From NCBI GenBank assembly GCA_964589725.1, contig CAZPUJ010000237.1, forward strand, positions 1 to 20,801: DNA of 20,801 bases. Reading direction: 5' to 3'. The notes under the pieces were generated by a model, which saw only the letters and a program-made list of their open reading frames with translations, searched no databases and had not been told where the DNA came from. Of the stretch, positions 16,101-20,801 are shown piece after piece. Numbering within the stretch: the stretch's first letter is position 1; the number at the start of each line of letters is the position of its first letter. Position numbers and translations under genes: made by a program. This DNA is from CAYSHJ01 sp964589725. Its GTDB lineage: Bacteria; Planctomycetota; Planctomycetia; Planctomycetales; Planctomycetaceae.

Positions 16101-17111
16101 GTCATCGCCGTCGCCGCCGCCAGCCGAATCCTGGCCATCGCCACCGAGCAAACTGTCATTTCCCGCGCCGCCATCGAGCGTGTCATTTCCCGCTTGCCCA
16201 TTGAGCGTGTCGTTGCCAATACCACCAACGAGACTGTCGTTGAGTTCACCGCCAAGGATCGAATCGTCGTCGTCGCCACCGGAGATGGTGTCGGTGCCGC
16301 CGTCGCCGTTGAGTGTGTCGTTGCCCGCTTCACCGAGCAAAGAATCTTCGCCGTTGCCGGCGAAGACGCTATCGTCACCGGCTCCACAACTGACCGTGTC
16401 ATTGCCGTTGCCCGACAGAATCGTGTCGTTGCCGTTGCCGCCGTCGAGCGTGTCGCGACCATCGCCGCCGATGAAGCTGTCGTTGCCGTCGGCTCCAGCC
16501 AGCGAATCATTGCCGTTGCCGCCGTCGAGCGTGTCGTTGCCACCGCCACCAAACACCGTGTCATTGCCGTCGCCGGCTTTCACAGAGTCGCCGAAGTCGG
16601 GTGAGCCGGTGATCACATCGTCGCCGTCGCTTGTGTTGACGCTGATGCTCGTCAGCGAGGTGAACTGAACCGCCGTCGCGCCGCTCAAGTCGACGACATT
16701 TGCGCTGTCGCTGCCGGCAATCAGGATTGCCGTCACCGCTGATGCATCCACGGAGGGAGCGATCGGCAGGCGACCATTCTGATCGAGCACTTCAACCTGC
16801 CCGCTGACGTTGGCTCGAACGATGATCGTGTCCGGCCCGTCGGCGACGATGTCGAGTGTCATCCCGGTTACAACCGAACCGGTGAGCAACGTGGAGACAG
16901 ACAACATCGCCCGCGCTTCGAGCGCCTCGGCCGGTGTGTCCGCGACCCGACGCGACGTGCGAACAGTTCGCGATGACGCGATGAACCCGCGTGCAGCCGT
17001 GCGAAGGTCATCACGATTTCGAAGTCCGCCAGCACGGCTTCCAGAGCCGTGGCACTCGGCATAACCGACACAACGCGAGCGCAATGACTGCAACCACGAC
17101 CTGAGAGCCAT
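13134..17111 (-). CDS. Large RTX calcium-binding surface protein with Calx-beta and VWA-like domains
   Basis: A 1325-residue, Asp/Gly-rich protein that is probably exported. The N-terminus is basic without a classic signal peptide, then LEARAMLS at residues 64-71, a variant of the planctomycete LEPR-xLL motif. RTX nonapeptides (GGxGxDxLx type) fill residues 162-412. A Calx-beta domain follows (about 415-528, VDEGDTGTTTLNFVISL, LDYLDTSGSIVFAPGQ, DDESVEE). Next is a VWA-like domain (about 536-855) whose metal site reads DDRAS instead of DxSxS. A proline-rich hinge (857-869) leads to more RTX at 876-960 and 1061-1303, split by a beta-rich spacer. RTX repeats bind calcium and fold outside the cell. 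The start is secure: AAGGAG lies 6 bases before the ATG. No type I exporter gene is nearby. Likely role: calcium-dependent surface structure or adhesion (inference). Confidence 0.88.
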   Translation of the reverse strand: MALRSWLQSLRSRCVGYAECHGSGSRAGGLRNRDDLRTAARGFIASSRTVRTSRRVADTPAEALEARAMLSVSTLLTGSVVTGMTLDIVADGPDTIIVRANVSGQVEVLDQNGRLPIAPSVDASAVTAILIAGSDSANVVDLSGATAVQFTSLTSISVNTSDGDDVITGSPDFGDSVKAGDGNDTVFGGGGNDTLDGGNGNDSLAGADGNDSFIGGDGRDTLDGGNGNDTILSGNGNDTVSCGAGDDSVFAGNGEDSLLGEAGNDTLNGDGGTDTISGGDDDDSILGGELNDSLVGGIGNDTLNGQAGNDTLDGGAGNDSLLGGDGQDSAGGGDGDDLVNGQADNDMLEGGAGNDNIFGGAGNDFLNDDFADQGNSGTGRDTMQGQGGNDTVISRGGPDSLDGGVGNDVLDSRAITVSVSDARVDEGDTGTTTLNFVISLSIPLLTSLTVTFDTTTQTGTAIAGLDYLDTSGSIVFAPGQTSATVSVTVLNDTDDESVEENVLLTIAVPAASSIVFDNTGDGRIVDNDPTPTVPPVDVFLLSDDRASFGRVFPSLQAEFPTVVSTLIAALPGVSLGFGIGRFEGYHNGRAQIGRPLILNQPIITTDTPQFNAALDAALARGNPGVGDGRAVMIEALHQLATGVGFDGNGNGTTTDTSVGTLFQQQTTISASGDVPAFDPTAQDLTSDPNGPILPASGTLGGVGFRPGTLRIVFVAEDAATRFRDDGGLTTYSGSGSTVPAQSIQVGGSTQAVPANGAQIQPTIDELISLGVRIVGLGGLGGFGFDPTDPATQPRSPLESLALLTGSANNSTSALDSQIPSDPINPGEPLYFVIDPDSGDALANAIVQAVIGTVGQVPPPPPPAPPPPAPNNGPQEDTLIGGDGIDAILAGDSNDLINGGAGADSIDGGGGNDSIFGGAGADTLNGGTGNDSLIGQGGPDVIESGSGDDQIVWDGASGGQDTASSSTGYDTLVVNGSVAMNTYVVGKDLTDRLTITETGTTFVVASTINNVVINGNGGNDTITVAALNGVAATSLAINGGTGDDTLSAAGVAMGNVRLRLSGEAGNDSLIGSTSDDTLDGGDGDDVLGGGAGNDTLFGGVGLDRINGNEGDDSMSGEDGDDTLRGGTGNDSISGGTGSDMLEGGDGGDNVAGDAGADTIAGEAGNDLLQGNSGQDMLTGGDGADTLEGGTENDVLTADLGDDLLRGGDGHDTLDGGDGLDTLVGGDGDDSLIGSLGNDGLNGGHGNDTINGGAGKDSILGGDGNDILLGGADADTCLGGDGDDTINGQGGTDLLAGNEGNDTLTDATAIINEAFTFSAAVLSALEA
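13203..14486 (-). repeat. C-terminal RTX repeat arrays
   Basis: These encode residues 876-1303: two runs of glycine- and aspartate-rich nonapeptides separated by a non-RTX spacer (about 961-1060, VVNGSVAMNTYVVGK to NVRLRLSGEAG). At DNA level the repeats read as degenerate 27-base units rich in GTCGTTGCC on the plus strand, a sequence prone to recombination with the N-terminal array. Confidence 0.85.
15876..16628 (-). repeat. N-terminal RTX repeat array
   Basis: This encodes residues 162-412, an almost unbroken run of nonapeptides such as GGGGNDTLDGG and GGDGRDTLDGG. It shares the 27-base period of the C-terminal arrays. Confidence 0.85.
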
Positions 17112-17131
17112 GTCGTGCTCCTTGGGGCTGA

Positions 17132-17208
17132 GTTGGTAGCCCTGCCTTCAGACGGCGCCTTTCGCGATGGCTCGCGGAACAGCGCCGGCTGAAGCCGGGA
17201 CTACGAAC
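17132..17208. repeat. Inverted pair of REP-like 25-base units
   Basis: The plus-strand unit 17184-17208 (GCCGGCTGAAGCCGG then GACTACGAAC) matches the reverse complement of 17132-17156 at 20 of 25 positions; 27 bases separate them. Each copy has a TGAA-centred inner palindrome. Together they can form a long imperfect cruciform or hairpin, like paired bacterial REP elements. Confidence 0.6.
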
Positions 17209-17519
17209 AGGGGCTGGGCTGTCGGCATGGATCAGCGCGCGGTCGCCATGTCTCACGACCGTCCTCGTCCGAATTCCTTGGAAATTCGGAAGAACTAACG
17301 ATCGACGATCACTCGCACCTTGATGAGAAAACGTTCCCTGCCGTCTTCAATACAAACGGCAAAACACTGCCCAAAACTTGCTCAGAATTGCGTCTGCCAG
17401 AACGACTGCGACTCGAGGCTCAACTGCCAGAACGCGAGCAACCGCGCTGATCCAAGAGTGCGTCAGAGCGGGTACGGCTCGAACCATCGGAGCCGCTCGC
17501 ATGACCCGAACAATCGCAC

Positions 17520-17548
17520 CGTGGGACGGATTGCCAACCCGTCCCACG
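17520..17548. repeat. Palindromic hairpin element
   Basis: CGTGGGACGG (17520-17529) pairs perfectly with CCGTCCCACG (17539-17548) around a 9-base loop. No T-run follows on either strand. Its translations contain GRIANPS and RVGNPS, phrases I recall from spurious planctomycete proteins, which suggests a dispersed element. Confidence 0.5.
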
Positions 17549-17591
17549 CGGATGATTGCCGGACCGGCGGACAGTCGGCGGAAATCCAGAC

Positions 17592-17620
17592 TTGGAAGAG
17601 AACCACCAACTGGTGACAAT
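17592..17620 (+). promoter_or_regulatory. Candidate promoter and operator of the toxin-antitoxin pair
   Basis: TTGGAA (17592-17597) and GACAAT (17615-17620) are 17 bases apart, each matching four of six consensus bases. Between them lies a palindrome, CACCA-AC-TGGTG (17604-17615), in a position where a self-repressing antitoxin complex could bind. Both points are tentative. Confidence 0.35.
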
Positions 17621-17662
17621 GGCTCCCGCTCCACTGCCCGCAGGAGCACGAAGGATCTTTCC

Positions 17663-17914
17663 ATGCTGACGACGCCTCAGACCTTTCGAGCGATCTATCA
17701 AGACGGTGTCTTCGTCCCGGAAACTCCATGTGATCTTCCGGCCGGAACCGCAGTTGAACTCGATGTGCGCCGTGCGACAGTGATTCGTCCGCCAGTGACC
17801 GATCCGGAAGAGCGCGGACGCCTCCTGAGCAAGGTCGTTCAAAGCATGCGTGCGAACCCGCTCCCCGCACACGCGGCACGCTTCAGCCGCGAGGAGTTGC
17901 ATGAACGCCGTTGA
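17663..17914 (+). CDS. Antitoxin of the DUF104 (AF2212-like) family
   Basis: An 83-residue protein. The N-terminal half, FRAIYQDGVFVPETPCDLPAGTAVELDV, is the recognisable DUF104 motif (pattern: aVYenGVFkPlepvdLpeGtxVel). These proteins are antitoxins paired with PIN-domain RNases. The C-terminal half is charged (DPEERGRLLSKVVQSMRANP) and would wrap the toxin. The ATG at 17663 is chosen over upstream in-frame starts because AAGGA lies 7 bases before it and the DUF104 motif begins within a few residues. Its end overlaps the toxin start by 14 bases, so the two are translationally coupled. Confidence 0.75.
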   Translation: MLTTPQTFRAIYQDGVFVPETPCDLPAGTAVELDVRRATVIRPPVTDPEERGRLLSKVVQSMRANPLPAHAARFSREELHERR

Positions 17915-18314
17915 CACGAACGTCTTGCTCTATGCTCACGACCCACGCGATGCCCGCAAACAGGCGATCGCTCAGACGCTCGTCGAATCGTTGACCGAAG
18001 CCGTTCTGCCGTGGCAGGTCGCGTGTGAGTTTCTGTCAGCCAGCCGGAAGCTTCAGGCTCAAGGCTTCTCGTTTGCGGAAGCGTTGGAGGAAATCCGAAC
18101 TCTGCGGCAAGTCTGGTCAACGCTGCTGCCGGATTGGACCGCGATCGACAAAGCCGATGACCTGATGCAGCGATACAGCTTGTCTTGGTGGGATTCCCTC
18201 CTGATCGCATCGTGCCTGCTGGCCGGAGTTCGCACTCTCTATTCGGAAGATTACGACGCGTATGCCGCCATCGACGGGATGGAACTCCGAAACCCTTTCG
18301 CACGCAATTCGTAA
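17901..18314 (+). CDS. PIN-domain ribonuclease toxin (VapC-like)
   Basis: A 137-residue protein with the acidic PIN active site: D5 in MNAVDTNVLLYAHD, E43 in VACEFL, D98 in WWDSLLIASC and D117 in LYSEDYD. PIN toxins cut RNA, often tRNA or rRNA, with Mg or Mn, and are held inactive by their antitoxin. The ATG at 17901 is set by GAGGAG 4 bases upstream and by the N-terminal DTNVLLY motif; an in-frame ATG at 17850 would add 17 unrelated residues. All four key residues are present, so it should be active. It ends 9 bases before a relic of an RTX gene. Confidence 0.85.
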   Translation: MNAVDTNVLLYAHDPRDARKQAIAQTLVESLTEAVLPWQVACEFLSASRKLQAQGFSFAEALEEIRTLRQVWSTLLPDWTAIDKADDLMQRYSLSWWDSLLIASCLLAGVRTLYSEDYDAYAAIDGMELRNPFARNS

Positions 18315-18322
18315 GCTCGGCA

Positions 18323-18399
18323 GTCGCCCAACAGCGTGTCGTTGCCATCACCCGCCCTAATCGTGTCAAGTCGACGACGTTCGCGCTGTCGCTGCCGGA
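18323..18399 (-). pseudogene. Relic of an RTX gene related to the intact one
   Basis: Minus-strand 18399-18367 translates to SGSDSANVVDL, matching residues 132-142 of the intact RTX protein (AGSDSANVVDL); at DNA level 31 of 33 bases agree between 18366-18398 and 16685-16717. In another frame 18355-18323 gives AGDGNDTLLGD, an RTX repeat like residues 179-185. About 100 bases present in the intact gene are missing between the two parts, and the frame is broken. Nothing longer can be recognised on either side. Confidence 0.7.
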
Positions 18400-18427
18400 G
18401 GCGAGGGGTCAGGCATCGGCCCGGTAC

Positions 18428-20801
18428 TCATTCGCCCGCCGGTTTCCCTTCGAGTAATGAGGCGATCCATTCGCGGAACAACTCGACGGCCTCACGGTCG
18501 ATGATCGAGGTGGCCAACTGTGGCATTTGGCCGGTGCCACGGCGGTCGAGGCGCGACAGCAGCACGGAGCGTTCGGGATGACCCGGAGCGATCAAGCGGG
18601 CGTCCGGTAGATTGAACTTGTGGTGTAACGGCGCGGCGTCGACGAGTTGGGCTTTGCTCAGCGGCGTGTGGACGTCGAGTTGCATTTGCGCGTTGCCGCC
18701 GCCGGCTTCGACGTGGCAGATCGCGCAGTTTGAATGCAGGTACGCGCGCGCCCGCGCCGTCAAATCGGCTTTGTGATCGTAGGGGTCGGCGAGTCGTGGA
18801 AGCTTGTCGGGCGACATGGCCAAGAGTCCTGACGATCGTGACGACCGCTGGTCGCGAGTCGCCGTCTTGGCCTTGACGGTCTCATCGACTTCCTTGTCCG
18901 ACAGCCCTGTCGCGCGGGCCTCATCTCGAATCGCGGCCACATGCTCGGTATGCCAGTTCATCGGTTTGAGGAGGCCCAGGTGTTCGAGCACCCGCAATTG
19001 ACTGTCGATCACGCCGCCGTAGTCGTGATTGCGGTTGAACTGGACGGTGCTCAAACCCAACACGTAGTTCGCGGCTCGGCTGTGGCAAATCATGCACTCC
19101 GTGCGGCTGGGATACCGCCACGTTTGCGTCCGCGCGCCGCCGTTCGCCTGCGGATCGCGAATCGCGAACTCGCGGTCCTTGCCGACGGACTCGACAAGCA
19201 AGCCGTCGGTTTGCTCGTCGTTCCATTCGTACGAAACGCCGAACCATTCCCCTTGCCGCTTCATCAGGAATCGCGTTTCGATCCAGCGTCGCGATTGCGG
19301 ATTTCCGGCCTCCGTTTCGAGGCCGAACGACTTCACGAGAACTGCATCATCCGGCAAGTTCCAACCGCGAGTCGCCGTCATCTCGATGCGCATGTCTTCG
19401 CCCGGCTTGTGCGGGATCGCGAGCCAGCGAGCCTTGAAGGCTCCGTCGGACCACAACGGTGCGTTGACCGAGTACGGGATTAAGCCCGGCTGCATCGCAT
19501 GCTCTTTGACCGACGCGAACAAGCCGCTGTCGCTCAGCTTGCGAGGAAATTGTTCGATCGGAGCATCCGCCGACGGAGGCGGATTAGGTTCGAGGTAGTA
19601 AAGATTTCCTTTGTCGTCTCCTTGGTGGTCAAGCACCAGCAGTTCGCCGTGCGAGTCGAGGCAGAAATGCGTGATGTGAAACGGCGTGTCGACCAGTTCG
19701 CGATGCCAGAGAATCTTCTGACCGTCGTGCTTCACGCCCCAAACCTTGCCGGTCGAGTGATCGCCGTAGATGTAAGCTCCGCGCAGTTCGGGCAACTTCT
19801 CGCCGTGATAGACGACTCCGCCGGTCAGCGAACGAGATTCGCTGTGCGAGTGCTCGACGGTCGGCTTCACGAACGGAGTCGGGCCGGGCTTGCGATCGAG
19901 ATAAAAAGGATGACTGCCTTCCATCACGCTCCAGCCGTAGTTAGCTCCGCGCTCGACCAGGAAGGCCTGCTCCCACAGATCCTGTCCGTTGTTGCCAACC
20001 CAGATATGGCCGGTCTTCGGGTCACACGTGATCCGCCACGGATTGCGAAAGCCATAGGCCCACGTTTCTGGCCGAACGTCCTTCATTCCGACAAACGGAT
20101 TGTCCTTCGGCACCGAGTACATCTTGCCGGGCTCGGGGTGATTGACGTCGATTCGCAGTACCTTAGCGAGCAGGTGATCGAGCCCCTGCCCAGTGAGGTT
20201 CGTGTCGGAATCCGACGTACCGTCACCCGAAGTCACGTATAGCAGGCCGTCGTTGCCAAACACCATGTCGCCGCCGTTGTGGCCGTTCGATTCCCACTCG
20301 AGGATGACCGTCGCGGACTTCGGATCGAATTCCAATGACCGGGGGTCCATCTGATATCGCGTGATTTTGACCGTCTTCTCCTTGCCGTCTTTGAATCGCT
20401 GCGCCGATTGCGGCACAAAGCCCGGTGAGGCGGGACCGGCCGACCCCATGTACAGATAGCCGTTCTCAGCGAACTTAGGGTGGAAGGTCACGTTGTACGC
20501 GGTCACCTCCGGCAGTTCCAAAAGCGTCTCGAACGACTCGGCGTTCGGATCGTCTTTGAAACGAATCAGTGCCGACGGCGTGTATGGCTTCGGTTGAATG
20601 CCGGCCAGCAGCCAATTGCTGCCCGGGACGTTGGCCGCGAAGATCGGGAAGTTGATCTTTAGCTTTGGGTACGCCTTCTTCGTGCGATACGGCGACGGCG
20701 GATCGGGCGAGCCGACGACGCGTGACGTCGTCAACGGCGGCAACGTGTCGATGCCGAACGGTCGCTCGGCTCGCTTGGCATCGCGGCCGATGAACTTGAG
20801 T
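18428..20801 (-). CDS. PQQ-type sugar dehydrogenase fused to a diheme c-type cytochrome, N-terminus beyond the window
   Basis: The frame is open to the right edge, so the signal peptide is not visible; 790 codons are seen. Positions here count from the TTG codon at 20743. The first half is a glucose/sorbosone dehydrogenase beta-propeller: NGHNGGDMVFGNDGLLYV (about 153-170, H155 matching the soluble glucose dehydrogenase base), SGDGTSDSD, YGFRNPWRI, GANYGWSVMEGSHPF. The second half, from LSDSGLFASV and GLIPYSVNAPLWSDG (about 403-436), resembles the SO2930-type diheme cytochrome family. It has two CxxCH heme sites, C550MICH and C673AICH, and a candidate axial methionine M740. It likely oxidises a sugar or aldose in the periplasm and passes electrons straight to its own hemes. 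The substrate is unknown. It is convergent with the toxin gene. Confidence 0.87.
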   Translation of the reverse strand, partial: LKFIGRDAKRAERPFGIDTLPPLTTSRVVGSPDPPSPYRTKKAYPKLKINFPIFAANVPGSNWLLAGIQPKPYTPSALIRFKDDPNAESFETLLELPEVTAYNVTFHPKFAENGYLYMGSAGPASPGFVPQSAQRFKDGKEKTVKITRYQMDPRSLEFDPKSATVILEWESNGHNGGDMVFGNDGLLYVTSGDGTSDSDTNLTGQGLDHLLAKVLRIDVNHPEPGKMYSVPKDNPFVGMKDVRPETWAYGFRNPWRITCDPKTGHIWVGNNGQDLWEQAFLVERGANYGWSVMEGSHPFYLDRKPGPTPFVKPTVEHSHSESRSLTGGVVYHGEKLPELRGAYIYGDHSTGKVWGVKHDGQKILWHRELVDTPFHITHFCLDSHGELLVLDHQGDDKGNLYYLEPNPPPSADAPIEQFPRKLSDSGLFASVKEHAMQPGLIPYSVNAPLWSDGAFKARWLAIPHKPGEDMRIEMTATRGWNLPDDAVLVKSFGLETEAGNPQSRRWIETRFLMKRQGEWFGVSYEWNDEQTDGLLVESVGKDREFAIRDPQANGGARTQTWRYPSRTECMICHSRAANYVLGLSTVQFNRNHDYGGVIDSQLRVLEHLGLLKPMNWHTEHVAAIRDEARATGLSDKEVDETVKAKTATRDQRSSRSSGLLAMSPDKLPRLADPYDHKADLTARARAYLHSNCAICHVEAGGGNAQMQLDVHTPLSKAQLVDAAPLHHKFNLPDARLIAPGHPERSVLLSRLDRRGTGQMPQLATSIIDREAVELFREWIASLLEGKPAGE

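Larger units (their letters stand above)
17112..17662. other. Repeat-rich intergenic region between divergent RTX and antitoxin genes
   Basis: No gene was found. It holds the RTX ribosome site next to 17111, an inverted REP-like pair (17132-17208), a 7-bp hairpin CCGAATT/AATTCGG (17269-17275 with 17283-17289), a 10-bp hairpin (17520-17548), and the antitoxin promoter. Frames open on the plus strand here continue into the antitoxin but give low-complexity Arg/Thr-rich translations. No clear RTX promoter could be placed. Confidence 0.6.

Noticed and set aside
13203..16628. Short regular repeats resembling a CRISPR array
   Set aside because: The repeats are degenerate, have no unique spacers, and translate in frame into RTX nonapeptides.
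15751..16668. Long plus-strand frames opposite the RTX gene (also 13042-13596, 13251-14015, 13621-14268, 14314-14841 and 15954-16604)
   Set aside because: They mirror the 27-base RTX periodicity, giving Ser/Pro- or Val/Ala-rich repeats with no domain or ribosome site, while the minus strand encodes clear RTX, Calx-beta and VWA-like domains.
19499..20242. 247-codon plus-strand frame opposite the dehydrogenase
   Set aside because: It is antisense to conserved propeller motifs; the translation resembles no family.

Overview
The window looks like chromosomal DNA from a planctomycete. The evidence is a 1325-residue RTX surface protein with an N-terminal LEARAMLS motif (a variant of the planctomycete LEPR-xLL type), a periplasmic PQQ-type dehydrogenase joined to a diheme cytochrome part, a receiver domain followed by a four-cysteine zinc ribbon, and dispersed palindromic repeats between genes. 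Family assignments come from motifs read by eye; no database search was run.

Left part (1-4200). A phosphohexomutase cut by the window edge is followed within 2 bases by inositol-3-phosphate synthase, and 16 bases later by a UbiA-family membrane prenyltransferase (EboC-like); these three look like one operon. On the opposite strand lie csrA with its own promoter and leader, a complete tRNA-Glu(UUC) transcription unit (promoter, gene, hairpin terminator), and a 90-residue unknown protein.

Centre (4213-9885). After about 460 bases without a gene come a response regulator with a zinc-ribbon tail, an FHA-domain protein, the 16S rRNA methyltransferase RsmD overlapping a short-chain dehydrogenase by 4 bases, a membrane-anchored metallo-beta-lactamase-fold hydrolase, and kdsD (arabinose-5-phosphate isomerase). 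The kdsD promoter has a T7 tract between its -35 and -10 boxes and a C8 tract at its expected start site.

Right part (9950-20801). Next to kdsD is a giant (about 1031 residues) single-pass membrane protein that resembles LptC/LptA (OstA) repeats, so the pair probably serves lipopolysaccharide synthesis and transport. It converges on the RTX gene across a terminator-like hairpin. The 550-base region upstream of the RTX gene is rich in REP-like palindromes and leads into a DUF104/PIN toxin-antitoxin pair. Just past the toxin lies a short frameshifted relic of an RTX gene like the intact one. The window closes with a PQQ sugar-dehydrogenase/diheme cytochrome fusion that is open at the right edge.

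No CRISPR array, insertion sequence, transposase, integrase or phage gene was seen. The best leads are the giant OstA-like protein, the RTX relic beside the toxin-antitoxin pair, the inverted REP-like pair, the homopolymer-containing kdsD promoter, and the mutase-inositol synthase-UbiA operon.
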